In this document: in pieces, positions 1 through 10,790 of the stretch | How positions within the stretch are numbered: the stretch's first letter is position 1 | How the letters are laid out: the number at the start of each line of letters is the position of its first letter | Assembly (NCBI RefSeq): GCF_047511655.1 | Contig: NC_133402.1 | Coordinates: forward strand, 62,934,951-62,998,950 | From: Castor canadensis | Taxonomy: Eukaryota > Chordata > Mammalia > Rodentia > Castoridae | Reading direction: 5' to 3' | DNA length: 64,000 nucleotides | Position numbers and translations under genes: made by a program | Notes under the pieces: generated by a model | The model's input: the letters and a program-made list of their open reading frames with translations, nothing else | Databases searched by the model: none | Told to the model about the DNA's origin: nothing

Positions 1-420
1 AATCGAATACCATTAGATGGCAATTGGAAATTATGATTATGTAAATATTATTCAGCGGAGCATCAAGTAGTTTGATTAGACTTGTAGAGAAGGAAAAATA
101 ACCCTAAATTTCCAAGCCCACAGCCCTCAAAGGCGAAAACGCCCACCTTCAAGGTCAAATGAATTCTCTCTTTTCAGTTTATCTACTCATCCGCTCAGAA
201 TCATTCTGTATCTTCATTTGATTTGACATGACATTTCTTGACAGCTTTATTTTGTCTTTTCTAAAATCTCTAATTGCCTCTCTTTTTTGATACAAAAAAG
301 TATAACAATACAAACAAACCTTTTCATAGAAGTTGCTGAGGGTTGGGTATTAAATTTGTATGAACCATTGCATTTAATACCCAGTATGGTTGTATGAAAT
401 AGGAATGATTTTTAGCTCAT
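1..420. other. Unassigned AT-rich unique sequence
   Basis: No repeat family, splice-flanked open frame or regulatory motif is recognised. The stretch is AT-rich and otherwise unremarkable. Confidence 0.5.
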
Positions 421-540
421 TCTTTTTTTGTCTTTTTGAGTCAGAGTCTCACTATGAGCCCAGACTGGCTTCAAACTCACAATCCTCCTTCTTCAGTCTC
501 CCAAGTGCTGGGGTTACAAGCATACACCACCACACCTGCT
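421..540 (-). repeat. B1/7SL-like SINE head, minus strand
   Basis: Read on the plus strand this is the reverse complement of a 7SL-derived monomer: a T-rich start, 'gagtctcactatgagccc', 'ggcttcaaactcacaatcct', then 'gtgctggggttacaagcat'. These are the usual antisense landmarks of B1/Alu-type monomers. No tRNA-like tail is attached to this copy. Confidence 0.75.
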
Positions 541-680
541 TTATATTCATTTCTCTTTCTTCCTTTCTTTTCTTCCCTCCCTCTCACTCCCTGTCTCCTT
601 TGCCCTCCCTCCTTCCCCTCACCCTGTTTTTTCCCCCCTTCCTCTGTCCTTTCCTTCCTTCCTTCCTTTCTCTTTTCTTT
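541..680. repeat. Pyrimidine-rich low-complexity tract
   Basis: Long run of C and T with many ttcc, ttct and ccct units, including a short (ttcc)n stretch near 650-670. It directly precedes a minus-strand SINE and probably grew from that SINE's A-rich tail. Open frames here are serine/proline/leucine-rich artefacts of composition. Confidence 0.85.
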
Positions 681-1048
681 TTTTGGCAGTACTGGGATTT
701 GAACTCGGGACCTTATGCTTGCTAGGCAAGCAGCTCTGTCAGCTCTGTCATATGAACTATGCCTCCAGCCCATTTGCTTGAGTTACTTTTCTGGGAGGGT
801 CTTGAGTTTTTGCCTAGAGCTGCCTCCTAACCCATAATTATGGCCTCTTCCACAATCCTACTTATGACTCCCAAGTAGCCGGGACCACAGGTGTGTTCCA
901 ACAAGCTGAGGTTATTGATTGAGATAGGTTCTGGTTACCCCCTCCTTTTTTTTTTTTTGCCCCATCTGTCCTCAAACCTCAATCTTCCTGATCTAGGCCT
1001 CCTGAGTAGTTGGGATTAGAGGCATGAGCCACTGTGCCTGGCCTCATT
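681..1048 (-). repeat. Composite dimeric SINE, minus strand
   Basis: The antisense ID-like tail comes first ('tactgggatttgaactcggg' and 'cttgctaggcaagcag'). Two B1/7SL-like blocks follow, the last ending with 'gagtagttgggattagaggc' and 'catgagccactgtgcctggc'. The order tail-monomer-monomer matches other copies in this window read backwards. An internal T12 run lies near 947-958. Confidence 0.85.
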
Positions 1049-1049
1049 T

Positions 1050-1145
1050 TTCAAATAAAGAAATGAAGTCTCAGAAAATTTAAACAACTGTCCAAGGTCG
1101 TATGCATCATTTGTGAATATGAACCAAGAAGTCTGGTTCTGGAGA
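1050..1145 (-). repeat. MIR fragment, minus strand
   Basis: Antisense MIR landmarks are visible: 'aagaaatgaagtctcagaaa', a degraded 'aactgtccaaggtcgtatg', then 'gaaccaagaagtctggttct'. These match the 'gaggctcagagaggt...cccaaggtcac...gaacccaggtctg' core of MIR read in reverse. Confidence 0.6.
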
Positions 1146-1249
1146 CTGGGATTTTAGCCACATTGGGATATCTTTACACAGTTAATAAATTTATCAAATT
1201 TCTTAATTGCAATGTTATTGAAGTAAGCATGCATTTTTAAATTGAAGAC

Positions 1250-1850
1250 CTTTTGGCGGGGATTTCTGACTTCCTGTTTGATTTTGCTCTTCTAGTTTTG
1301 GTATTACTGAGTGGATGTCATCTTGAGATCTTATTTACTGTTTTATTTACTTCATTTCTGGTTTGTCCCATGTCATCCTTTTTCTTCTGTTTAAATTATT
1401 TTGCTGGCTTACAGTGACAGATGCATTTTTCAGAAGGATAACTTGGAGGTGAAAACTCTGAGTCCGTGCATGTTTAAAGTCACTATATTGCCCTCACACT
1501 TGTCTATCGTTTGGCTAGCTGTAGAATTTAGGTTGAAAATCGTCTATCTTGCTCCACTGTCTTCTAGCACGCAGTTCGCTGGGTGAGAAATCTGAAGACA
1601 GTTCTGGAGTTTTGGTTTTTTTTTTTTTGCCTCTAGAAGTTTTACATTCTTCACTTGGTCTTTGGTGTCTCAGAATTCACGAGACTGTGTTTCGATGTGG
1701 GTCACTTTGCTCAGTTACTGGACCATTCGAGTTTTGTAATTGCGTCTGCTCCAGGAGATTTTCTTCCATGAGTGATTTAATTTTTGGAACTCCTGTTGGA
1801 TTAGTATTAGAATTCTTGGACTGATGTTAGATGTACCATATCACACCTCC
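1250..1850 (-). repeat. Probable old LINE-1 remnant, part 1
   Basis: T-rich sequence resembling antisense old mammalian LINE-1. It carries the chain of 'tctagaagttttacattctt', 'tttggtgtctcagaattcac' and 'gtttcgatgtgggtcacttt' expected there. It appears to continue beyond an inserted SINE at 1915-2200. The family call is by memory and uncertain. Confidence 0.4.
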
Positions 1851-2200
1851 CCTCTTCTCCTTTCCTCCCTCCCTTCTTTCTTTTTTCTTTCTTCTTTCCC
1901 TACCTCCCTTACTAACTCAGTACTGGGATTTGAACTCAGGGCCTTGTACTTACTAAGCAATCATTCTACCACTTGAACTATACCCATGGCTCATTTTGAT
2001 TTAGTTATTTTTTAGACAGGGTCTTGCATTTTTTTGTTCAGGCCAGCCTGGAATGTGATCCTCCTATTTACTCCTCTCACAAAGCTTTTTTGTTGAGACC
2101 TCTCTTGCTAACTTTTTGCCTGGCTAATCTTGAGCAGCAGTCTTCCTAATCACTGCCTCTTGAGTAGCTGGGATTACAGATATGAGGCACTGTGCCAAGC
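1850..2200 (-). repeat. Dimeric SINE with pyrimidine tail, minus strand
   Basis: A short pyrimidine tract (1850-1912) leads into the antisense ID-like tail ('tactgggatttgaactcagg', 'ctaccacttgaactatacc'). Two antisense B1-like blocks follow, ending in 'gagtagctgggattacagat' and 'gaggcactgtgccaagcc'. It interrupts a LINE-1-like remnant, so it is younger than that remnant. Confidence 0.85.
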
Positions 2201-2204
2201 CCTT

Positions 2205-2560
2205 CTCTTTGTTTTAAAATGTCTTCTTCATTTCTTTTTTATTCTTTATTTTTACTCTGTAATTTTTCTTTGACTTTATCACCTAGGTCTTACATTAATT
2301 TTATTTTGACAACTTATTTTTCTAAAACTTCTAAAATGTCATGTTGGTTCTCTGCCCCATGTTCGAGTAAGCTGCTCTATTTTGATGGATGAGGTCTTTC
2401 TTCAAACCCTCACATGCATCTTTGATAATCCGTTATTCTGTTTACGTAGCGATTCTCTTTCGTCATGTTGACTTTCTTTGAACGTTTGTTGAGTCTTGAC
2501 TGCTTGTTCCTCTTTGTAATACAATGATTAGATTGATTAATCTGGACCACTAGGGTAGAG
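2205..2560 (-). repeat. Probable old LINE-1 remnant, part 2
   Basis: T-rich continuation of the remnant on the other side of the SINE, with 'ctgtaatttttctttgactt' and 'ctaaaacttctaaaatgtca' style segments. Diverged and only tentatively assigned. Confidence 0.35.
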
Positions 2561-2714
2561 TTCTTCTGTAGTTGAATGGATCGGTTTCCAGGACAGATCT
2601 CACCACCCTTTTCTTCTTAAAAATGCTAAAATAGCATGGAATTTCTAAGAAGCATCACCATTCATGTGAAAAATTTCAGCATTCCCAAGGTTCTGTACAG
2701 TTTCAAGTTGAAGC

Positions 2715-3045
2715 TGAATCCTGAACTAAACAGCGTTGGGAGGCAGGACCTTTAAAATGTGATTAGGCCACAGGGTCTTTAGTGATGGGATTAGGGCCTG
2801 GGGTCTGTCCCTTTGTGCCCTTCCGAATTTTGCCATGTGAAGACACAGCATCTGTCCTTCTGCAAGAGGTGGGGAGTTCAAGGTGTCATCCCGGAAGCAA
2901 GATGAGGTGTCTGGGCTCTCATCAGACACCATGTCTGCTGGTGTCTTTACCTTGGACTTCTCAACCTCTAGAATTGTGACAAATAAATTATTATTCTTTA
3001 TGCATTACCCACGTGTTGTCGTACAGCACAAATGGAGTAAGACAC
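2715..3045 (+). mobile_element. MaLR-type solo LTR (MST/MLT1 class)
   Basis: Sense landmarks of the mammalian MaLR LTR appear in order: 'gaggcaggacctttaaaatg', 'tgattaggccacagggtct', 'gccatgtgaagacacagcat', 'catcagacaccatgtctgct', 'ttggacttctcaacctctag', 'gaattgtgacaaataaatta' and 'aaatggagtaagacac'. The 'aataaa' at about 2981-2986 is the LTR's own polyadenylation signal. No internal viral sequence is attached, so it is a solo LTR. Confidence 0.8.
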
Positions 3046-3894
3046 AAGGTAAATACGCACTGTCTTTACAGAAGAGTTCTGGCCTTATGTAGAGGGCAGT
3101 GGTGTGGCTGACATATTCCCTCACATACGGGGAAGGGGCAGGCGTTGGCGATCTGCTCTGGCTGGTTTGTGTAATCACTGGGATGATAGCCCCAATCCTT
3201 TCCATTCCCAGCCAGGGGGTCTCATCTTCTGGAAGAATAGCTCTGACTTTGGCTTGAGCCTTATCTTCTTTGCATCCTGAGATTCCGTTGTCTAAGCTCT
3301 GGCTTATTCCTCAGTAGAGTCACTTTGACTTACACAGATTCACCAGTCTCTGGGATATTTGTACTCTGGGGACAGTTCACACTGCTTGTTTTCCAAACAT
3401 ACTCCATGCATCATTTTCCAAGTGAAATTAGCATAAAGTGAGTATTACAGGAATGCTTGAGGGAGACAGACACGCTTTGTGAAAACTCTGTATGGCTCTT
3501 GGGGTAGGTGTGAGGAGAAGTTTGTGTTATGGTAGTGGTTCTACCATTGGTTAGTGTTCAATGAGATGTATCAGAAACCTAGAAGGTTTTTAATAGTGTG
3601 AGCTTTATTTTCCCTTTAAACAGCACTAGCCAGAACTGTCTCCTTCAGCTTCTGAGTACCTCACAGAGTCACCAGCGCCCAGCCATAACCATGAGCAGCA
3701 CAGATGACCTAATGGTCTCAGAGTTGACAATTGTTTAAATCTACATCGTCTAGAGAAATGGCTTGGTATACAACTCTTGGACCAGCTCTGAACCCTTCCT
3801 GACTTGATATTCAGTGTCTATTTTACTAACAAAATTTTTCTCTTATAAATATAGGCCATTATGAAAATGTGAAAAATTCAATGGAACGCTGAAA
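3046..3894. other. Unassigned sequence
   Basis: About 850 bases with no repeat or exon that I can support. Composition is ordinary; short open frames on both strands have no splice context. Confidence 0.4.
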
Positions 3895-4110
3895 ACTGTT
3901 GATGTTATTTTAAGATGGGGAATGGGGTAGGAGGGAGAATGAAGGACATGAATGAAACCAGGGTGTAATACACACACAGGAAACTGTCACAATGAACCTC
4001 CCTGTATAGCCATCATACACTAATAAAAACGCTGAAAAAAGAAAATTTGAAAAATCAGAAGAGTTAAAAGCACCAAATAGCAGTAACATTCTTCCACTCA
4101 GAAAAAAGAT
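3895..4110 (+). repeat. LINE-1 3' UTR-like fragment
   Basis: A G-rich purine segment ('gatggggaatggggtaggag') is followed by 'acacacacaggaaactgtca', 'atgaacctccctgtatagc' and a final 'ctaataaaaacgctg'. The same phrase order (hexamer-like 'cacaggaaa', 'ccctgtatagct') occurs in the LINE-1 3' end at 27195-27740, which supports the call. This copy is older and more diverged. Confidence 0.5.
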
Positions 4111-4184
4111 TAACATTCCAGTGTATGCTTTTCCAATTTTTTGGAGGAGAAATAAGTGGTCTACACTCTGTAGTTATCAGTGAA

Positions 4185-4350
4185 CTTTTAGCTCTCATCT
4201 TTCAACATTCTTGAAAAAGCATAATGCTTGATTATGTACATGATACACATCTCATGGCTACAAGATGGTTTAATTATTCCCTACTTTTGACTTTTGGGAT
4301 ATTCCCAGAGTTTTAAAAAATTATGAATAATACTACAAGGAAATCCTTAT
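4185..4350 (-). repeat. Old LINE-1 fragment, minus strand
   Basis: The segment around 'gaataatactacaaggaaat' with a preceding 'ctacttttgacttttgggat' resembles the antisense LINE-1 'gctattatgaataatgctgc' region. Weak and short. Confidence 0.35.
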
Positions 4351-4353
4351 TCA

Positions 4354-4409
4354 TGAAGTTCATACAGAAGAACAAGTAGTCAGGAATTTATTCTTTTGTA
4401 TGAACTTCA
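4354..4409. repeat. 19-bp imperfect inverted repeat
   Basis: The left arm 'tgaagttcatacagaagaa' (4354-4372) and the right arm 'ttcttttgtatgaacttca' (4391-4409) are reverse complements except for one position. They are separated by 18 bases. As RNA this would fold into a stem-loop. Its function is unknown. Confidence 0.85.
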
Positions 4410-4669
4410 CAATAATTCACCCACACTCCTCTGTGTCTGCAATCTACCAAATCTACAGAAATTAATTAGTATAATTTCGTGTAAAACTCTTCAGCATCTT
4501 CATATTACCCATGCTTCTCCCGACATGGTCTACCTTTTCTTCAATTAGTCAGATAGTCAACTTATTTCTACATAATCAGTAAAATACTTGTGATAGCATA
4601 CCTTGAATAAACCTATAAAATTATGCAGAAGTGAGATTTGACACCATCATTCCTGGATATTCCTTGTTC

Positions 4670-4770
4670 TTGCCCAGCTCTGCCACTGATTGGCTGTAGG
4701 AGCTTTGACCGTGAATGGCTTTGGTTGACAGTGCTTTCCTCTGTAGACGAAGAAGGTTTGCTTGTGTTTG
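4670..4770 (+). repeat. MIR fragment, plus strand
   Basis: The phrase 'cagctctgccactgattggc' followed by 'gtaggagctttgaccgtg' corresponds to the MIR core 'gctctgccacttactagctgtgtgaccttggg'. Diverged. Confidence 0.5.
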
Positions 4771-7700
4771 CTAAGATTTTTCCAGTAACTACGATTTGGA
4801 TTCTACTAAACATAATGGAAAATTCAGCTTGCAAGTGGTCTTTAACAGGGGAGTGTAGCTCACTGCACCGTCACAGGCAGTGTCAGACCTCGAGTGGACC
4901 TGACCGTGCACCTCTCCTTAGGAATTCACTAAGAAACAGAACTGGGTATACTTTGGAATTAATTCAATGCTGTGCTAAAAGACAAATCTAAAACCACTCC
5001 GCAATACCTTTGTTGCCATTCCAAAGCAAGGGTGAGATGTGCTCCTGCAATGGGAGGGGCCGGACCTCATGTTGAAGACAGGAACCCTGGCCCTTGTCAC
5101 CATTTTGCAAAGCTCCAGGGAACTGAAATGAAAGAACCAACAGCTTTGGAGGCCCTGCCAAATACCTCCTAAGAGAAATAGGATAAGGAGGAAAACGAAA
5201 CTTCTAGGAGCATGAGCAGGCTTTCAGTACTGCCTTGGATCCCACAAAACAAAAATACAACCATTGTCATCTTACCGCTGAAGACATGAAGGATGATGGC
5301 TTTGCTTGATCTCTTTAATTGGATTATAAAGCTTACATGAAAATTCTTTTGCCATGAAGGGTTCAAAATTTTATGGCCAGGACAGAATAACTGAGAGAAG
5401 AAAATCAGGTCCACTCAAAACTTTTTATTCCCAAAGGAAGGGGGCTTAATTTTATATTATAAATGGTTTTAATTTGCACAATTTTTCCTATTGCTCTCAG
5501 AAACAATTTAATTTTGAGAACAACAGAAACTTGAACTCACTTTGGTGGTGACCATTAATAGCTTTCATCTGGATGAATATTTTTCAATTTATTATTATTC
5601 TTTTGTTATCACAAAAGAATAAGCTGGCTATGCACTAGCAAGTACTAAAGAACAGAGAAAAACCCAAGCACGCACCAAAGGAATATATCATGGACATAAG
5701 CCATAAAAATATTTTCAATGTCTTCCGGTGTTAAGATATAGCTTAAGAAACAAGTCAGTTTCTGGAGAGTCATTTGAGGCAATTTGCATATAGAATGTTT
5801 ACTGCAGGATGGCAGATGTGTCTTTGAATAAGCCAGGCCAAGTCTTATGAATTCTGCTGTCCAGGCTACCAGCATCTGTGGGGTGTGACCAGGCTGCAGT
5901 AAGAGAAACGATCCAAGGGACTGAGAGACAGTATTAGATCTTTTCTCCCAAGTTAATTTGCCCCTAATTGACATAGCACTGTTAGAGGGTTTTGGAAGAT
6001 GAGTCCTCTTGAGGAACTCTTTCAACATCAAGAGAAATGTTATGTTTTTCCCCCAGCCCTAGAAACTTTAATTTTTTTAAATAAAAACTGGTATAGCATA
6101 AATTCATCTTGTGTACACGTTGAGGTGGTTTTCCATTTTATCAGGGAAATAGCTTGCTACAAAGCTTTATTGACAGCTGGATTGTTGGGAAGGATTTAGT
6201 TACATACCAAGGGATGGAGTGAAGGGTTCACGTGAGTAAAGAGTGAGGAAGAGCCTAATATGCTAGATTGTGAAACAACCGGCCAGTTTTCGTGGACTTA
6301 GAAAGAGGCAGTACAAGCCAACCATCTGTGAACAGAATGGCTGTCCCCTCTAGGGGCCCTGGGAAAGGGGAGGATGGGCAGAGAGAGCTCCATAGGTTGC
6401 AGTACATTAAACATGTCCCATTTCAAATACAAGGTAACAATGGACCAGGCTCACTTTCTCTTTTGGTTGCCTTTGGTGTTAGGCTTCAATGCTGAGCGAG
6501 AGGCTACCCATGAGCCTCTGCCAGCATGGCTTCTTTTCCAGCCACTGTTTATAGGTTCCCAGTGTTCTTCAAGAGCAAGAGTCACCTCTCAGAGAGTCCT
6601 TCCACAACCTGCCATCTAAGTGAGACCTCCTGGTTACGAATGCACACAGCACCCTGTGGGTTTCCTTTAGAGATTCTACTCTTGTCTTGCCAATGGGCAT
6701 TTATCTGTGCACTTAACTGGTTTCCCTGGCTAACTTGGGTATCCCAGGCAGGTCTCACTGCTACTTCCTGGAATGCAGGACAGGCCTGGCACAGAGAAGG
6801 TGTGATGAATGAACTTTGTGGTTTTCCAAGGAAGACTGGTCTCCATTTCTCTGCCTTGTCCAAAGACATTTCTCCCGCAGTTTGATTTCCATCCATCTTC
6901 TTTCACATTTGTCTGTCCCTTTCTCTGTCCCTCCTGTCTTTCCTCTGTTCATTTGTAACAGCTTTATTGGTTTCTGTGCTTTTTCTCCCATGTCGCTGCA
7001 GAAGGAAACAGATGGGTGGAGGATTTCAGATGAATACTGAGTATCACACCCCCATTGATGAGATCATTTTGGAATTTTCTAAAATTATTCTTCATGGTTA
7101 CATGGCCAGGGAGAAAATATCGCTGGGTTTTTGAGAGCTGGGAAGCTGCTGCCTGGATTAAATCATTATTAAAGAGACAAAGACTCACCAAGATAAAGCT
7201 GTGGAAAGTTTTCTCCAGCAGAAGAATATATTCAATAAATAGTCCTTACCTGGAGGAACGTCAGGCGAGAACTCCTTCCTTTGTGTGTGTAATTACTTGT
7301 CACTGTATCTAAATGTCATATCTGCAGAGTTTATCTTTCTTTAGACCTTTACAATAGCATCTACAGTGGCACTGCCAACAGGAGTTATTTGGCCTTGGAA
7401 GGAATGTTTTTAATGGTACAATATTAATAGCAAGAGATTTGTTTCCCCTCCCTTCAAAAATGGGGGCCAACATGTTGGAAGGGTGATGTCATGCCTAGAG
7501 CATGTGAAAGGCCTTCCAGGTATTATTTTCTACTTGCCACGTTTGATTATGTCATTCTTCAATTTTGGACAATAAACTGCCTATGGGTTTGGTTCCTGCA
7601 GAGAAGCAATCCACACTTTGTCAGAGTTAAGCATTGATAGGTGAAGTTGAGTCGTTGGACTCAAAGAGCGAGCAAACAGAGCCATGGTACCTGCAAGCTA

Positions 7701-7889
7701 AAAACCTTCTCTTTCCATTGATGCTTATAGCAATTTGACTCTAGGCCAATCCTCACTCTCACTTTCAGCTCAGCTAGGGAAAGGCTGCCTTTGAGCAAGG
7801 CTGCAGCAAGTCTCAACATCTCAGGCAAGCAGGGAGGTCTGCCAGTAACCTAGCAACGTGGCCACAGAAGCACCCTTGTGCCATCTAGG
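4771..7889. other. Long unassigned, mostly unique stretch
   Basis: About 3.1 kb in which I find no recognisable repeat, promoter or splice-flanked coding exon. The longest open frames (up to 128 codons on the minus strand near 5645-6031) have low-quality composition, no donor/acceptor context and no familiar motif. An intron or intergenic interval is the simplest reading. Confidence 0.45.
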
Positions 7890-8110
7890 TTTTCAAGTAA
7901 TGAAATGATAGTCACAACATTTTACATTTCAACAGCACAGTCTTGGAGGATCTTCAAGTTTGTTATAGAAAAGGAATCCCAAGAAGCTGATCTTCTAGGG
8001 ATGGTTAAGCCCATTTTACAGATGGATAAAGTAGAGTAAGCAGGCACAAGGGCTCATGCTATGTGAGTGGCAGAATCACTGAGGAAGTACACAGAGAGAA
8101 TTTCTAACTA
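7890..8110 (-). repeat. MIR-related fragment, minus strand
   Basis: Antisense MIR core is visible as 'cccattttacagatggataa' followed by a degraded 'gctatgtgagtggcagaatc'. These correspond to the consensus 'ccattttacagatgaggaaa' and 'gctagtaagtggcagagc'. Confidence 0.6.
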
Positions 8111-8454
8111 GCAGACAAAAACTAGAGAAAAGATGCTGTAAGCAGCCCATTTTTTAAATGGGCTCATTAAACTTTACAACTCTTAGGGAGCAGAGTCTGT
8201 GTTCTTTCCATATTTTGGAAAGTACGAACCATACTGATTGTTAAATTATAGATGAAATCAATGGGTGGGTGGTCTGTCTATAGCTTCTCTGCTAAATAGG
8301 AAATTGGCTATTGGAAACTTTTTGCAAGGCATTTTCCAGAAGTGTCATTATTCTGTGATTGTTTTCAGAAAATGTAACTGATTTCTGATCCAAAAGTAGA
8401 AATGTTTGCCTTCTCTTGCTTTTTGCTAACAGTAGTGATTTTAAGGAACAGCTA
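8111..8454. other. Unassigned sequence
   Basis: AT-rich sequence lacking recognised features. The left part of the neighbouring MLT1 LTR could extend into it. Confidence 0.35.
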
Positions 8455-8850
8455 CAAAGGTTTTGATTTCCTCTTTCCATTGAGGATAGTCTTATGCTCT
8501 CCCCTGTGGCTAGGGTGGGTTTAGGACTCATATAACCAATGGAGGTTGGTGGGAAGTTATTCTATATGGCTTCCTAAAGGTGGTATGGCTTTCTCTGTGT
8601 CCACTGCATCACTGACATTTGGAGCCCAGGAAAGCAAGGGAAGAAGTCTGACCATCAAAAGGCCACCACACTATGTGGAAGCCCAGGCCATGGAAAGGGC
8701 ATGGGAGGGCCCTGTGGCTAATCACCATCTGATTATCATCCTTCCAGTCATTTCCATCCAGGCACCAGGTAGGAGAGAAAGGAGCCTCCAGATAACTCTT
8801 CTGGGACTTCAGAAAATTCAATCTTCCTATCCGAGACTTTAGATGTCATA
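8455..8850 (+). mobile_element. MLT1-type LTR remnant, plus strand
   Basis: The landmarks 'tatggcttcctaaaggtgg', 'ggccaccacactatgtggaa', 'gcccaggccatggaaagggc' and 'tttccatccaggcaccaggt' follow the order of the MLT1 LTR consensus (variable tract, then 'ccatgctgtgaggaagccca', then 'ggagaggccacgtgg'). The 3' half is degraded. An open frame of 98 codons here is a by-product. Confidence 0.6.
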
Positions 8851-8942
8851 AAGCAGATAACATCATTACTACAGTGCCCTTCCAAATGATCTGTGAGCAT
8901 AATTAAATCATTGTTTTATGATGATAAGTTTAAGGATTGTTT

Positions 8943-9132
8943 TCTTTGCAGTGCTGGGTTTTGAACTCAGGGCCTACACCTTGAGCCGCTCCACCCACCC
9001 TTTTTTGGGATAGGTGTTTTTGAGATAGGGTCTCATGAATTATTTGTCTGGGCTGGCTTCAAACCAGGATCCTCCTGATCTCTGCCTCCTAAGTAGCTAG
9101 GATTACAGGCGTGAACTGCTGGTGCCTGACAG
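8943..9132 (-). repeat. SINE, minus strand, shortened
   Basis: Antisense tail ('agtgctgggttttgaactca', 'cttgagccgctccaccc') joined to one B1-like monomer ('gataggtgtttttgagatag', 'aagtagctaggattacaggc'). The central monomer of the full dimer is missing. Confidence 0.85.
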
Positions 9133-9229
9133 AAACTACATTTTTGATAAGGCTTAAAATGGGTGATGTTCAATTCCTAGAACTACTTCTACCAGGCACA
9201 GCTTCCTAACTGGCTATTGATATTTCATA

Positions 9230-9425
9230 GGTTCCAGGCTAAGATACAGGTTCAAGTCTTGGTTCTACAATATATGAGGTATGAAATTTTGAGTTGCTCT
9301 GACCTTGAGTCTCCATTTGTAAAATGAAGATAAGAATGTTTTCTCATTGAATTCTTGTGGAGATGAAACTACAATAAGCACTTACCGAGAGCTTGCTTTG
9401 TGCTCACCCCATTCCTAGTACCCGG
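9230..9425 (+). repeat. MIR, plus strand
   Basis: Sense MIR: 'aggttcaagtcttggttcta', 'gagttgctctgaccttgagt', 'ctccatttgtaaaatgaaga', then the tail 'ataagcacttaccgagagct'. The order fits the MIR consensus including the 'tttcctcatctgtaaaatggg' core. Confidence 0.75.
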
Positions 9426-9606
9426 AAATTAGCTTTGAGTTAGACAGGTGAGTTTCCAGGCCTCAAGGTAGAGAGGGAGACAGACAGTAAACAAATAAAC
9501 TGGTAAGATAATCTCAGAGAGTAGCCAAAGGGAAAAAGACACGAGGTATGGAAGTATGCAAAAAGTTTAGCCCTAGGGCTGCTACCCAGAAAGCAATCAG
9601 TAATGG

Positions 9607-10000
9607 ACTTGGACTGCTGTAATGCATACATCGATTGGGTGGATTAAACAGTATTTATTTCTCACAGTTTTGGAGGCTACAAAATCCAAGGTCAAGGTAC
9701 TTGTAGGCATGGTGTCTGGTGAGGCCTTTTTCTTTGTTCATGGATGTTTATCTTTGTGCAGTACCCTCAGTATATGGAAAGAGAAGACAGGTCTCTGTAT
9801 AAGGACATTAGTCCCATTCATGAGGGCTCCACCCTCATGACCAAAGGATTTCAGCATATGAAATCAGCATAGCATCCTACTCCCGACCCCAGAACACATC
9901 CTTCTTGCATGAAAGATCAATGAATTCTATCCCAATAGTTCTAAAAATATTAACACATTACAGCACCATCACTAAACTCTATAGTTCAAAGTCTCATCTA
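9607..10000 (-). mobile_element. MaLR LTR, minus strand
   Basis: Reverse-complement landmarks of MST/MLT1-class LTRs: 'ggactgctgtaatgcataca', 'tatttatttctcacagtttt', 'ggaggctacaaaatccaagg', 'ggtgtctggtgaggcctttt', 'aaggacattagtcccattca' and 'ccaccctcatgaccaaagg'. This is a solo LTR with no internal region attached. Confidence 0.75.
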
Positions 10001-10309
10001 AAGATCATCTGAATCAGATACGGATGAGACCCAAGGTATGATCTATCCAATGGTGAGCTTCCTCTCCAGCTATGAGCTGTGAAACTAGACAAGCTATATG
10101 CATGCCACTACACTGTGAGACAAACGTAGGATAGACATTTCCATTCCAAAAGGGAGAAATGGGACAGAAGAAAAGGGTAATAGGTCACATGTAAGTCCAA
10201 CACCTAACATTAAATCTTGAGGCTCCATGGTCTACCCTCTGGGTGGTGGTTCTGTCCCCCAAGCCTATTCCATGTGGTGGGCTATATGTCTTAAGAAAAA
10301 GTGGTGAGT

Positions 10310-10790
10310 TAGTCAGCCTTTTGTTGTTGTGACAAGATACCTGAGAGAAGCAAGTTATAGGGTGAAGGGTTTATTTTGGCTCACAGTTTCAGAGGTTTTG
10401 GTCCATGGTTCACTTTCTCCATTGCTTTTAGGTCCACAGCAAGCAAGAAACATCATGATGGAAGGGCGTGGAGAAGAAAAGCTGTTGACTTCATGATGGC
10501 CAGAAAACAGAAAGCTAGAGAGAGGGAGAAAGGAGTTGAGAATAATCATACCCTTCAAAGGCACACTCTCGGTGACCTACTTCTTTCAGCCAGGCCCTAT
10601 ACCCCCAATAGCTCATTCACCATGAACTTATGAATGGATTAACCCATTGAAGAAGTTAGCATCTTCACGATCCACTCACTTCTTAATATTGTCACCTTCT
10701 GTGGCCCAAGCCTTCAACAAAGCACATGAACTTTGGGGATTGGGGTGGGGAGGGAACTTCATATTCAAACCATAGCAAATGGTATCTCTT
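10310..10790 (-). mobile_element. MaLR-class LTR of a rodent-type subfamily, minus strand
   Basis: Starts with 'gtcagccttttgttgttgtg' and 'gacaagatacctgagagaag', then 'tttattttggctcacagttt', 'gaggttttggtccatggttc', 'cttcaaaggcacactctcgg' and ends near 'catattcaaaccatagca'. This is the antisense of a MaLR-type LTR class common in rodents and lagomorphs. It is distinct from, and better preserved than, the LTR at 9607-10000. Confidence 0.7.

Noticed and set aside
4638-4991. 117-codon plus-strand open frame
   Set aside because: Starts within a MIR fragment and has no supporting gene structure.
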